Of a stretch of DNA of 64,000 bases, positions 47,249 through 59,016 are shown in pieces. The position numbers and the translations under genes are program-made. The notes under the pieces were generated by a model. The model saw only the letters and a program-made list of their open reading frames with translations. It made no database searches and had not been told where the DNA came from. This DNA is from Bromus sterilis. Its lineage: Eukaryota; Streptophyta; Magnoliopsida; Poales; Poaceae. Each line of letters opens with the position of its first letter. Position 1 is the stretch's first letter. The DNA lies in assembly GCA_950022295.1 (NCBI GenBank), contig OX465601.1, positions 78,749,501-78,813,500 on the forward strand, written 5' to 3'.

Positions 47249-47769
47249 CGGTTAGTTAGCTGATGTGCTTTGTGGGTTGATATTAACTTGAGTTGATAAA
47301 AATGTTGAGTAGTAAGTAGAAGTAGATGAATACTAACTTTATGTACAACAAACCAAGCTTGTTTCATGTTATTGCTTTGAAATTAGTTGTAGGATTTCTT
47401 TATCACTTGTGTTACTTGCCGTACAAATCAGATGTACTGACCCGTGTTCGGGTTGTAACCTTCGTGTTGGAGGTTTCTCAGAAGATTAGTGTGCTATGAT
47501 AGGGTTGCGAGTCTACACTCAGCATGTCGCTTATGGATGTTGATGGGACTCCTCGCTACTAGTTTTTCTTTCGCTATGGTTATATTGAATAAGCTAGCCT
47601 TAAGCTATGCAAGTTTTTATTTGTTTTGAATTCTGGATCATACGATGTAATAATGATGCACTTGTACTTTGATATACAACTGTTATACTGTGTGTGCTAG
47701 CGAGTTCGATCCAGGGACTAGCACTTGATCACATAGACTCCAATTCTATGTGAATTGGGTCGTTACAAA

Positions 47770-47781
47770 TGGTATCAGAGC
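47770..47781 (+). promoter_or_regulatory. Methionine-tRNA primer binding site of G
   Basis: TGGTATCAGAGC two bases after the LTR end, the standard initiator-methionine tRNA complement of plant elements. Confidence 0.9.
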
Positions 47782-48141
47782 AGTGTGTTGACTGTAGGTC
47801 GTAGAAAATGGAGTAGAAAAGCCGTAGGAGTGAATTCTACTTTGCAACTTTTTCCTACTTATTAGACCTTACTCTCGTATTCATATCTTCATTCATTGTT
47901 GACTATCTTCTCTTTTAAATTATAGATGACCCTTGTAGTCATATTAGTGTTATATGAGAAAGATTAGTTGGCAGACCACCATTTTTAGGATAATTTATCG
48001 TTATGCGTCTAGTGATCTTAGGATTGTTTGTGCTTGTGTGGTTGGTGTGTTTGTTGGAGCTTGATTGTTATTGTGTTGTTATGGGTAGTGATTCCCCCTA
48101 GACCTGTTTCTATCTAAACCTTACCTCTGCTCACCCACCAG
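47782..48141 (+). other. Leader between primer site and gag of G
   Basis: About 360 bases without conserved ORF. Packaging signals would be expected here or in U5. Confidence 0.6.
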
Positions 48142-49284
48142 ATGCCACTGAGACGTGATCCTACGGGCAATGGGAACAACAACAATGAAGTGCCAGCCTA
48201 CATGCAACAATTACTTCAAGGACAAGTCCAGTTGATCTAGTTGCTCACTCAGAATATGTGCAACAACAACAACAATGCGCCACCCCCACCTTTGGACACG
48301 CTTTCTAGGTTCCTGAGGTTAAATCCTCAGAGGTTATCTAGCACTCCTGAACCAATTGTGGCGGATGACTGGCTTCGCTCAGTGAGCCGGAACATGGAGA
48401 CAGTTGGTTGTACTGAGGCAGAGAGAGTGAGGTTTGCCTCACATTTGCTGGAGGGTCCTGCCGCAGCATGGTGGGACAACTACTTGGTGACTTATCCCAT
48501 CGACACCATCACTTGGGCGCAGTTTCATGCCGCTTTTCGCGCCGCACATGTCTCTGCCGGCGCCATGGCTTTGAAGAAGAAGGAGTTCCGCAGTTTGCGC
48601 CAGGGAGGTCGCATAGTAGTGGGGTATGTGGAGGAATTCAACAAGCTCGCCCGCTATGCTCCAAATGATGTCAACACGGATGCAGCCAGGCAGGAGAAGT
48701 TCTTGGAGGGTCTCAACGATGAGTTGGGAGTTCAGTTGACTGTGGCCACCTTTGCAAATTGTCAGGAGCTTATTGATAGGGCTATTGTACTTGAGGGAAA
48801 GCACCACGCCATAGAAAATCGCAAAAGGAAGTACAACAACAACAATGACAAGCATAACTCAGGAGTTCAGCAGAAGCCTCGTACTACATCAACATACCCT
48901 GATGTGCATAATGAACAGGGAAGGCACAATGGCCATGGATATCACTCAAATGGAGGGGACGCCAATCAACCACACACCCCTTTGACGCACATGAGGGATA
49001 TGAGCAAAGTAGTCTGTTTCAATTGTAAGAGGCCTGGACATTACGCAAGAGACTGCACTGAACCAGCTAGTGGGAATGGGTTTTCGGGAGAAAAGAAGCC
49101 TGATCTTTTTGAAACAGAGCATGTGAATCATGTCAATGTGAGAAAATCTGGACGAAAGAGGTGTGATCATGTGGAGAGAGGATATGTGAATTGCGTCGAT
49201 GTGGGAAGTTTCAATAAAGCATCGGACTTGGAATCCGGTAAGATTCTAATCGAGTACCAGTATTTTCGTCATTTCTTACAGTAA
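48142..49284 (+). pseudogene. gag: gag of G
   Basis: Starts MPLRRDPTGNGNNNNEV (ATG at 48142); the frame has a TAG at codon 33 (48238-48240, in GQVQLI*LLTQ), after which it is open to codon 380. The retrotransposon gag core is clear (ADDWLRSVSRNMETVGCTEA, GPAAAWWDNY, FRSLRQGGRIVVGYVEEFNK). A zinc knuckle CFNCKRPGHYARDC lies at about residues 291-304. The tail ends at YQYFRHFLQ without protease. If the TAG is a single mutation, the protein would otherwise be whole. Confidence 0.88.
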
Positions 49285-49412
49285 TGGTACATCACATTGC
49301 TCGTATCAGTTGAAAAGAAGCATGGAATTTCCATAAGGGGTTGATTTTGGATTTCTCTAGATACCAATCTTTAACCATTGCAAGCCAACTCGAATCTCGA
49401 GGACGAGATTCA

Positions 49413-49430
49413 TTTTAAGGGGGGTAGATT
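49413..49430 (+). promoter_or_regulatory. Polypurine tract of G
   Basis: TTTTAAGGGGGGTAGATT immediately before the 3' LTR, preceded by the CGAGGACGAGATTC block seen in many grass chromoviruses. Confidence 0.85.
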
Positions 49431-52062
49431 TGTAACATCCCAATTTTTTCAAATTTGGATGTTAATAGATCCTTTTATGCATGTCATGCTGGAGTTTTGC
49501 ATTATTTGGATTTTATGAATATTTTAAACATTTTTCAACTTAAGGCAATTTTATCGGAGAGGATATAATATGGCTTATCCCCATTTTAAATAAAGTTGAA
49601 AAGTGTTGAAACTATTTTGGTTGTTTATAAACTGTGTCATAGGAATTATAAATGACTCAAATTTATTTTTGAGTTTTTTTATAAATTTTTATACAGAGTT
49701 TATTGCATAAAAGGTATTTATGAAAATTGCAAAATATCTGAAATAATAATTTCGGCAAAAACAATCATTTTTATTATTTTATTTTATTTTATTGTTGTGA
49801 AATTTTTAAATTCATATTTAATTATTTAAAAATGTTCTTCGTAGTCGGTTGACCAAATAAAAAATAATTTAAAATGAGTTTTCGTTTTGGGCCTTCCAGC
49901 AGCCCAAACGATTATTTTACGCTGAGTGCAATTTGAGTCTGTTTCGGACTCAGGAAAAAAAATGTTTCTGGCTATATATAATTTTGGGTTAATTAGTTTT
50001 ATTTCTTTTTAGCCCTAACCCTAATCGCGTTCTCGCCGAGACCCGTCGGCTAATCGCGCCGTCGACGTCAGTGTGACGTCATCGCTGACGTCAGCGCGCC
50101 GCCCGCCGGAGCCGCCGCCGGACTCGCCTCCACGTCACCCCGCCGCCTCGGGTGAGCCGCCCCGCCTCCTCACATCGCAGCGCCGCCGCCCTAGCGCCCG
50201 CGCCGCCGCCATCCCCGGCCGCGCAGGCCACGGCCACCGCCGCACCTCGCGCCGGCGAGCCTGAGCGGCCGGGCCACGCGCGCGCCGCCGTAGGCCGCCG
50301 TCCCACGCCCGCATTGCCGCACCCCGCCGCCTGGCGCCGCTGTAGGCCACCACGCTAAGGGACGCGCTCGCCGGAGCCGTTCCCCCTAGCCATGGCCGGC
50401 GGGCTGTGGAGAGAGAGAGAAACGAGTTAGAAAAAAAAACAGATCTGGTCAACTACCCAGGGTCCCGATCGCGTTTTTCCTAGAATTTTTTTTGCGGATT
50501 AGCCCTTTTGGCAGAAAAGACCCCGAAACCGTTTTCGCAATATCTTTTAAACCGTAGCTCCGTTTTAGTTAATTATTTTTGCGTTGCGACCGTTGTGAAA
50601 AAGCCTATCTAGTGGACCTAAGTTTTTGAAAGTTTTCAGTGTTCAAATTTGAATTTGTACAGGTTTAAATTCAAACTTCCGGTGACCGTATCTTTTATAC
50701 GGTGTATCCGCTTTCGCCGATTCCACTTGCGTTGGGATCGTGGTGACTTGTAGTTATCGTTTAGCTACTGTTTAGTTGGTTTTATTGCTGTTCATTTGGT
50801 TCATTTACTGTTGCATTGTTTATGTGTTGCATGTGTATTGAATACATTATTGTTGATCGTGTAGATTGTCTGGAGTGCAGAAAGGATCAGAAATAAGTGT
50901 TAGAGTACTTCAACACCGTTCAAGGAAAGTTTCACTTTTGGTTAAGCTTCACTTTTGATTATGCACATACTATATTTCTATGCATGTGAAGGTCGTTATG
51001 ATTATGCTGAAACCTGGTACGATAGCCACATGGTTTTAATTGATCAGTATATCCAACGTTGTTATGCTTTAGTATTTCTTGTGCTATGTGATTATATGCT
51101 TAATGTTGAAATGATAATCATGGGGGAAATTATTGTGTTATTCAAGCGTTGTGACAACATTATTATTAGTAAAATAGTAACTTGAAATTTGAGGTACTGT
51201 AGAGTGGTATTGCATCCCGAGGGCTCTGCAATATTCACGTACGATTGTTTGTGTGGCATTGCACCCTGAGGGCTCTACAATGTTCACTTTGTGTCTAGGT
51301 AGTGGTACTGTATCCTGAGGTCTCTACAGTGTTCACGATAGGGTGATGTTGCATCCTGAGGGCTCTGTAACAGTCACGAATGTGTTTGTTGTGGCATCGT
51401 ATCCTGAGGGCTCTATGATGTCCACGAATCGGAGGTACGTGTGAAATTGTATCCTGAGGGCTCTACAATACTCACGAAAGCATGATCCCGAGGGCTCTCA
51501 TGGCTGCCATTAGAAATCCTATGATCCCGAGGGCTCTCATAGGAGGTTAGTTAGCTGATGTGCTTTGTGGGTTGATATTAACTTGAGTTGATAAAAATGT
51601 TGAGTAGTAAGTAGAAGTAGATGAATACCAACTTTATGTACAACAAACCAAGCTTGTTTCATGTTATTGCTTTGAAATTAGTTGTAGGATTGCTTTATCA
51701 CTTGTTTTACTTGCCGTACAAATCAGATGTACTGACCCGTGTTCGGGCTGTAACCTTCGTGTTGCAGGTTTCTCAGAAGATTAGTGTGTTATGATAGGGT
51801 TGCGAGTCTACACTCAGCATGTCGCTTGTGGATGTTGATGGGACTCCTCGCTACTAGTTTTGCTTCCGCTATAGTTATATTGAATAAGCTAGCCTTGAGC
51901 TATGCGAGTTGTTATTTGTTTTGAATTCTGAATCATACAATATAATAATGATGCACTTGTACTTTGATATACAACTCTTATACTGTGTGTGCTAGCGAGT
52001 TCGATCCAGGGACTAGCACTTGATCACAGAGACTCCGATTCTATGTGAATTGGGTCGTTACA
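49431..52062 (+). repeat. 3' LTR of G
   Basis: 2.63 kb, TGTAACATCC to GTCGTTACA, matching the 5' LTR throughout, including TATA box, TGACG cluster and hairpin array. Confidence 0.95.
51204..51543 (+). repeat. Array of eight covarying hairpins in the 3' LTR of G
   Basis: Same eight units in the same order as in the 5' LTR. Differences include a C-G pair replacing an A/G mismatch in unit 2 and a single loop substitution in unit 3 (GAGGTCTC). Confidence 0.9.
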
Positions 52063-52169
52063 TCACCCTCCTCACAACGACCCGGAGAGCGAGGGGTGAT
52101 AGGCCCATGAACCCCTTGCCCTTAGGGCTGTAGACCGGCGGGGACCTCTCTGATGAGCCGTAGGATGGG

Positions 52170-53182
52170 TGTCGTCGATATGTAACGTCAGATGCCATGG
52201 GATGGCTAAAGTGAGGGGAAGACGCGAGGGAGAGAATGTCGATGGTGCCGGAATCGGGTTGGGCAGAAACACGATGGAGGACACCACGATGTACCCAGGT
52301 TCGGGGCTCTCCGGATAGATAACACCCCTACTCCTGCTTGTCTCTTATATATCAATGCTCTGGCTACAATAACTGCTTCTCTATCTTCTCAGGGGAAGGT
52401 GAGCGCCGCCGCCGTGGGCAAGGCTCTCTCCTGCGCCCCTGAGGAGTAACTACAAGCAGTGAACGAACTGAGGGGAAGGTGAATAATGGTGATCTAGAAC
52501 GAGTCGTCCCTCACGCAGGAGGGGTACCCTGGATCTTATAGTGTGAGCCCAGGGTACTTCGGTAACTTCACTGCCGAATGGGCCCAACTGTCATCCTCTT
52601 AATCGGCCTGGGCCCACCGACTGCTCCTCTCCGGGTGATCCGGATCCTACGAGCGGCGGCCCATGCTGTAGACCCATAGGGCATAGGGATGAACAGTGGA
52701 GTTAGGAGGTGCGGTCTTGTCGCCCTGTCCGTGGAATCGGCGAAGAGGTCGACACCGTATCTCCACCAGATCCGCGACATGACTTGGCCTTCCTGCCACC
52801 CAGATATCTCGGGATATGGTATTTATGACCTCGTAATCATACCCCCGACTGGTGTCGGGGTCAACTTCCTCCAAGGGTAATAGGTTGTTCCGATTGCGCC
52901 TGGGCCGACTGTTAGTTCTTGGTAAGGTCGATTGCCCTGGGCACTCGGCCTTCCAAGTGCCTATCTCGGCCCAGCTGCAGACCAACCGGACGATTATCTT
53001 GGTGAAGGAAGGGTGGACCGATTGCGCCTGGGCCGACTGCTGGCATTCGGTACGGCTGATTGCCTTGGGGCAATCGGCCGTGCATCTGCCCGGCTCGGCC
53101 CAGCTGCGGCCCAATCGGTCCATCCTTGTCTTGAAAGGTTGCTTCTGCTTGGTTAGCCTACCCGGGTACCAATCCCCCGACA
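52170..53182 (-). repeat. 3' LTR of T
   Basis: Plus-strand ends TGTCGTCGATATG and CCCCCGACA; 1,013 bp. S2 is a shorter copy. A 128-base segment is duplicated in tandem (starting at 52891 and 53019), marked by CGATTGCGCCTGGGCCGACT. Confidence 0.88.
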
Positions 53183-53200
53183 GTAGCCCCTAAAGCTGTA
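53183..53200 (-). promoter_or_regulatory. Polypurine-like tract of T
   Basis: Element-sense TACAGCTTTAGGGGCTAC immediately before TGTCGGGGG of the LTR. It is a weak tract; the position supports the assignment. Confidence 0.5.
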
Positions 53201-53876
53201 AAGGTCCCACGGTCATTTGACTGCGGGGCCTTTGTAGTTTTTAATCTCTCTTGATATCCTATGACTGCTATGGCCTCATCGAGTGCGTCATTCCGAGTTC
53301 GTCGACCGACTCGGAGATCACACTTGGCTGGCCAAAATTTCGTCCGATTGGATTTGGTTCGCTCCCAATTCGTGTCTTCACTTTTTCGAGAAAGACATCT
53401 TTCGCCGATTTCATTCCAACGGTTACCTCCGATTCTTCCGGGATGTGATCAATGAGCCGGGACCCACGACCCACGCGCGACTTGACATAACTGCAGGTCT
53501 TGACCCCCACGTCGCACGCCTCGCCTTTTGCGCCAGGATTCTTTGCGCTGGTTTGCCGGTTGCCCTTCCTGTGCCCTAGGCCACACCGAGCCACACAGCC
53601 GCAACTGCATCCCACTCCCCTCCCCCTCCGCCCATATAAGCCATAGGGGAGGGCCTCCGCCTCCTCCTTCTCCCAAACGCCATCTTCAACCTCCAGCTCT
53701 CGCTCCTCTGCGCCATTGCCTCTCCAGCTCGAAGCTCTCTGTCGCTCTTGCAACCCAACCTCTGCGCTTCAGATCCGCTCCGGCCACGGACCCGTGCGCT
53801 CCGCCGCCTCCGCGGTAACTCTTTTCCTTTGCTCTCGCACTCCTCATCCCTCTTCTTCTCTCCGCCCGCGAACGCC
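53201..53876 (+). promoter_or_regulatory. Promoter and leader of the antisense ORF of T
   Basis: Contains CATATAAG at about 53633, then a C/T-rich leader and an ATG in a good context (GCCATGG) at 53877. A donor-like GGTAACTC near 53814 could mark a leader intron, which I cannot confirm. Confidence 0.45.
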
Positions 53877-56800
53877 ATGGCACCACGGCGAGACGTGTCG
53901 CAGGCGAGCCGCGGGTGCTGGAAAGGCTCTCAGGCCACCGCCGGCGCCGTTCAGTCCCTGATCCGCGCCCGGAAGATGCCCGCGGAGGTCAAATGGCGCA
54001 TTCCTGGCGCCGAGGTCGTGCCCAGCGCGCGTGTTGGCGAGAGGGTTGTATTCCTCGCTCACTTCGAGCGTGGATTCGGCCTTCCCGCCAGCACCTTCTT
54101 CCGCAGGTTCCTCGACTTTCACCGATTGCAGCCTCATCACCTCGCAGCCCATTTCATCATGATTCTTTCCGGTTTAGCGACACTCTGCGAAGGGTATCTC
54201 GGCTGCCGTCCAAGCATCGCTCGCTGGAAGAGATTCTTCAATCTCCGAGCTCACAATGCTCGGACGGGAACTGTGGTGCCCTCCACCATCGAAGGCGGCG
54301 AACCGACGTACCCGACTGACATGACCGACTGCGGCAGTTGCCTTGTCGCAGCCGCCAAGCCGAGGTACAAGAGTCCCGAGATCGTCCAATCATGCAAAAA
54401 TTGGCAGACCTCGTTCTTCTACGTTAAGTCACCTGACCAAGGGCCCGATCTCCTGAATCTGCCCGAGTTCTCCCTCGCCCGGCCGACTGACAAGCACCAA
54501 TGGTCGCTGAAGTATGGCGTCGGAGATTGCGATGTCGATGCCCAGGTCGCCAGGGTCGCCCAGCTAGAGCAAGAAGGGCTTCTCCCGACCGACCTGGTAG
54601 CCTCTTGGCTTCAAGCTCGGATTCTCCCCCTGCAGCACCGAGTGCACCGCCTGTGCGATATGTCGGGTCCTCGAGATCCCACTCGGCTCTGCACATGGCG
54701 GGTGAAGAAGGAAGACCTCTGCGCTAGGGTGAGGGCTATTACATCTAGCCCTTTGCCCGACCCTTTCCACTTCGGGCTTGACTGCCTCACTCGCCAGCAG
54801 AAACCGCCTGTGGTAAGCTCCGATTGCCCTCTCCTTCCGATTGTTTTTTCTCTTGGCCTCCCTGATTAATTCTATCTTTTTTCCAGCATTTTATTCAGTC
54901 CAACCCGATGGAAGACGACCAGGAAGCTGGCATGTATGCCCCCGACCGCGCGGAGGATGACCCCGCCGACTTTGAGTATAACGGCGAGGTTCCTTCCGCC
55001 GAGTCCGGTGATGATGATGCTGATGACGACGAGTCTTCCGGAGAATCCTCCGACTCCATGGATGCCGACTTCGCTGATGCCGGAGCCGCCGACCCTCTGA
55101 GGACCGACACCCAACCGCCAGCTCAAGGGGGTACGCCTGACCCTTCCCTTGAGCAATTTTTGGCCGAATGGAGTGATGATGATAGTGTCTGAAAGGCTGA
55201 TGGTTCTGATGCAGCTCCTTGCGCCAAACCTCCGAAGGTTCCGGCTAAGCGCACCTCGACCACCAGCTCCTCCGCTGGCACTGCTCCCAGCAAGGTTGCT
55301 AAATTCGCGCCGAATGCCGGCAAAGGCAAACACCCCCAGGTGATGACCACCCGAAGGCCGACTTCCCAGGCGCCGCTGGATGTCGCCCCGCTGAGATGCC
55401 GGATGCCCTCTGGAGCACCAAGAACAATAGGGTATGCTTTTATCTTCACGCCTTGCATTTTACTGTCCCTCTTTATACTGATTCACTTCCTCTTTCTTCT
55501 TTCAGGGAACCGATTGGGCTCGACGACGTTGATGCCGACATTCCGGTCCGATCTGGCGTCGTCATTTCGCCTGCCGCATCTGCCGCCGCCACCCACAAAC
55601 GGCCGCCTGCTTCTCATCGCTCCTCCAAGGACGCCGAGCGCGCGGCCAAGAAGGCCCGCCTGGAGGCGACCAAGAAGACTTCTTCCTCTTCCATTGCCTC
55701 CAAGACTTCCAAGAGCGCAGCTGACCGGGGAGCTCCTGGCGGGGTAGGAACGCAATCGGTCGATCCGATTGCCCCATCTCCACCACGCCGCTCCGACCCG
55801 GTCTCCACTATCGCGAGTACACCTGCTCCGACTTCCACATTCGAGCCACCGATGGTGACAAGCCCGCAGCTAATCGTGGTGTCGGCGCCACCGACTGCCA
55901 CAACTGTGCCACCGGTTGTTCTGCCCGTGCCACCGACGACAACGACCTTGCCGCCAGTCGCAATTATCACTCCCGCTTCAGCTCACCCGTCTGTGCCGCC
56001 ACCACAACCGAGTACTTCTAGCCATCAGGTGACGCCAATGCCATTGGCCATTCCCACTGCTACTTCCACCGCCACTCAAGCTTTAGTGCCAACGCCGACC
56101 TCCTCTGCGTCGGAGATTCTTATGCGCTCGGTGGACCAGTTCCGGGCCGAGTATTCTCGCGCCCGTCATGTCGGCACCGGGCCTGACGCCTTGCATCGTC
56201 CTCAAGACCTTGTGACAACTACTCTGAGTCGGGTGAATGAATTTGCCGACGATCTTGCTCGGGACCTCCAACAGCTCACCTCTGACCACACGGTAAACTC
56301 TTGACTTTCCTTTTATGTCTTTCCTTTACTCGGGAGGCTTTTCTTCCGGTGGGTGCGCGCAAGCGCACCCACTGGGTGTAGTCCCCGAGATTCGGACGGA
56401 TTGGTTGCAATCGGTTCGGATCTTTCACGCCTTTTGCTTTATCGTTTGCCTTCCTTCAATCGGGAGACTTTTCTTCCGATGGGTGCGCGCAAGCGCACCC
56501 ACTGGGTGTAGTCCCTGAGATTCGGGCCGATTGCTTGCAATCGAGTTCGGATCTTTCACACTTTTTGCTTTATCGTTGGCCTTCCTTCAATCGGGAGACT
56601 TTTCTTCCGGTGGGTGCGCGCAAGCGCACCCACTGGGTGTAGTCCCCGAGATTCGAGCCGATTGCTTGCAATCGAGTCGGATCTTCTGCTGTATCTCTAA
56701 CTCCATCTCGTTATTCTTCTCAGGCTGTCATGGAAGAAAAGCGTGAGGTCTTCGAAAAGCTTCTTGATGCTTACACTGCCAGCCTCCGAACTCTCGCCCA

Positions 56801-58138
56801 GGCCCAGCTGCAGGTCAACAATCAATCGGACAAGATCACTAAACTGAAAGGTAACCTCTATACTATTTCTGTTTTCTTTCCGATTTAACAATTACTCTTG
56901 CACTCATATCTTTTATGCTCTCCTCTAGCTTCTACTCCCATGATAGATGACCTTCAGGGACGAATTACTGAATTGACTGCAGAACTCAACCAACATGGCC
57001 CAGCACTCGCCAAAGCCAAGGAAGAAGCGACCCGACTGCAGGGGGTAGAAACTGATCTAAATCGGACTATCCAAAGCCTTCGCTCTGAGATGGCTGCCCT
57101 CCAGAGAAAACATCTGGCCGACATAGCTGCCGTGACGGCCACTGGTGATGGTCTCCTTGCCGAGCGAGATGACGCCATCGCCGCCCGAGAAGCCTTGCAA
57201 GCTGAGAGGGATGAAGCGGTGGCTGCACGCGATTCCATTCGGCGAGATCGTGATGAACACGTCGCCAAATTTGAAGAGCTGGAGAAACGCAACTACGAAG
57301 AGACCACCCGACTGTGCCGCCGAGCCAAAGGCTTCTGCGACACAATGACCGAGATGGACGTCCTCCTTAGCGGTGAGTGTTTCCTGCATCCGAGTGCATT
57401 TTCCGATTGCCTTCCTCCTTTATCGCGTTACTTAACACTTTCTTTCGTGACACAGAAGCTTGGCCCGAGTCTGAAGCAGCTGCCTATGCGGCCGTTGCCA
57501 AATCCCGAGAGGAAACTGTTGCCGCCGGAGGGACCTGCCAACTTGAAGATAACGTCTGGACTCGGCATGAATATCTAATCGGCACCGAAGCCCGTATTCC
57601 TGTTATCAAGGGAGTTGCCTTGTCATTCAAGCTCAGAATCTTGAAAATTGCTGAATCTCTATGGTCACCGACTGAGCTCAAGGTTGGCCTTCAAAAGATG
57701 AAACACGCCGCTGGCTCCTCCGCCGGAACCCACGATGCCGAAGCACGAGATGAAGAGGATTCTGACAAAGGAGAGGCTCCGAATGCTACCACGGAACAGA
57801 CTCGGACTCTTCTGAAGGCCATCCCTCGTCAGAGCGACGTCTTGCTGAACTCTGCAGGTCGGACTGGCGCGGAAACCGCCCTCCAGACTGTGCTGAGCTG
57901 GTACCCTCAGGTGAAGCTCTCCCAACTTTACAGCCTCCGAGAAAATGCCTCCGACCTGCTGGAGAAGACCTATACCGAAGTAAATCTGCTTGCCAGCTCC
58001 ATGGTGAATTGGTTCTCTCCCTACGAGTACACTCCGTATCTCGATGAGGGGGGGAATCCGCTCGCTGCACCTTCAATCTCTGGCCTGGCCGAGGAGCTTT
58101 CTGATAGCGGATCATCTCAAACATCTCCGAGATCCTAG
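53877..58138 (+). CDS. Six-exon additional ORF (Transposase_28-like plus coiled coil), antisense to pol of T
   Basis: Exons by eye: 53877-54812, 54887-55431, 55506-56292, 56724-56850, 56929-57372, 57456-58138. All five introns are GT...AG, and the phases join to one frame of 1,173 codons. Exon 1 matches the 'putative gypsy type transposon' domain (ERGFGLPASTFFRRFLDFH, HHLAAHFIMILSGLATLCEG). Exon 2 is acidic (DDDADDDESSGESS), exon 3 is Pro/Thr/Ser-rich with a basic patch (KDAERAAKKARLEATKK), exons 4 and 5 form a long coiled coil, and exon 6 is globular. One in-frame TGA lies at codon 414 (55190-55192). Such antisense ORFs are known in Tat elements; their role is not. I infer a nuclear, self-associating protein from composition only. 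Confidence 0.75.
56321..56690. repeat. Three tandem 130-bp units with a perfect hairpin, in intron 3 of the antisense ORF
   Basis: Each unit contains GTGGGTGCGC, GCAA, GCGCACCCAC: a 10-bp stem with a GCAA tetraloop, at 56349, 56479 and 56610 (periods 130 and 131). The middle copy has one stem substitution. A second small inverted repeat (CGATTGC/GCAATCG) follows in each unit. Confidence 0.9.
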
Positions 58139-59016
58139 CAAACTGGTGCCACATTTTCTGAAGCGCAATCGGATCCGACTGCTCCATCTTCTAGCTCCGT
58201 GCCTCCGACTTCCTGAGACATGCCGCCAACTATGTTACTTGTTGCAGCTTGCCGATACTAGATCGGTTTTATCTTATTTTCTCTTCCGACTATCTGCCTG
58301 TAAGACATAATTTTAATTCTGTCGACACCCACTAGGTGTGACCTCAATGTAATGAACATATTCGGCCCTGGGCCTGCTACTTCTGATGCAATCCGGTTGC
58401 TTGATCTTTGCTTTTAATTGTGCGATCAACTTTGCGTCTTTGTCGGTTTCCTTTATCGGTTGCACTTGGGGATATCTACCGTATCAACCTTGCTGCCGTC
58501 ATGTGGTCCGCAATCGGATCAACGGTAGCTTACCAGCCAAGGTTCGATAAGTTTTTTCTTTTTTACACGACAAGATTTAACGCGAAGGATTCTGCGATGG
58601 TAGGTGCCGATTTCTTGCTATCGGGCTCGATGCCTTGGGTCGCGGCGCAATCGACGACTTTGTTTTATCGAATATGCCCTTAGTGGCGCGTTTCGAATTG
58701 TTTCCCGGGGATTCGTACTGCCGGCTGCCTCAAATACGACCCTTCTCAATGCCGCAAACCTTTTAGTGGTTTGCGCTTGAGCTGAGTGCCGAGTTGAGTG
58801 CCAGCCCGCAGTCCCCGTGCCTCGATGGCCTATTCTCTTGACCTCGTAGTCGGTCAGTCCCCGGGTGTGTTATACACACCTCGGGTATGACTGAGCGTCG
58901 CCGATTGAGGCTAGCTCTTCGAATGGAATTATGCAAAGATAATCGAATGCTCATTTTCAGAGGCATGACAACTTTTACTGATTGTTTGCCGAATGGCTTA
59001 CATAAGTTTCTGCCGC
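58139..59016. other. Spacer between the antisense ORF and integrase of T
   Basis: Convergent 3' ends of the two gene sets face each other here. No conserved coding. A small inverted repeat (ACACCCACTAGGTGTG) lies near 58325. Terminators or polyadenylation signals cannot be assigned by eye. Confidence 0.55.

Larger units (their letters stand above)
45149..47767 (+). repeat. 5' LTR of G
   Basis: 2.62 kb, TGTAACATCC to GTCGTTACA. AT-rich U3, TATA box near 45683, GC-rich block, then a long region with the hairpin array. Highly similar to the 3' LTR with scattered substitutions and small indels. Confidence 0.95.
45149..52062 (+). mobile_element. G: complete gag-only (TR-GAG type) Gypsy retrotransposon
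   Basis: Complete insertion: 5' LTR, methionine-tRNA primer site, gag, polypurine tract, 3' LTR, with matching TCACC duplications. The internal domain is only about 1.66 kb and contains gag without protease, RT or integrase. This is the layout known as TR-GAG. LTR ends (TGTAAC/GTTACA), the CGAGGACGAGATTC block before the polypurine tract and a CCHC gag point to a Tekay/Del-type chromovirus parent (inference). Confidence 0.92.
42207..52169 (+). mobile_element. D: LTR of a TGTAACACC-type Gypsy element, split by G and cut by T
   Basis: D sequence lies at 42207-45148 and 52063-52169. It begins TGTAACACCCTCGG, the usual terminus of Tekay/Del-type chromovirus LTRs. An AT-rich first part, a GC-rich block from about 42700 and a long mixed stretch follow. 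No primer site or gag is seen, so all visible sequence can be LTR. Orientation is inferred from the AT-rich then GC-rich order shared with G. Confidence 0.6.

Noticed and set aside
52568..53193. ORFs in both directions across the T LTR
   Set aside because: Inside an LTR with a tandem duplication; they end at LTR features and are not shared with S2.
54895..55333. Minus-strand ORFs opposite the antisense ORF exons of T
   Set aside because: Shadows of an acidic, GC-rich exon; no motif, and they cross splice boundaries of the plus-strand gene.
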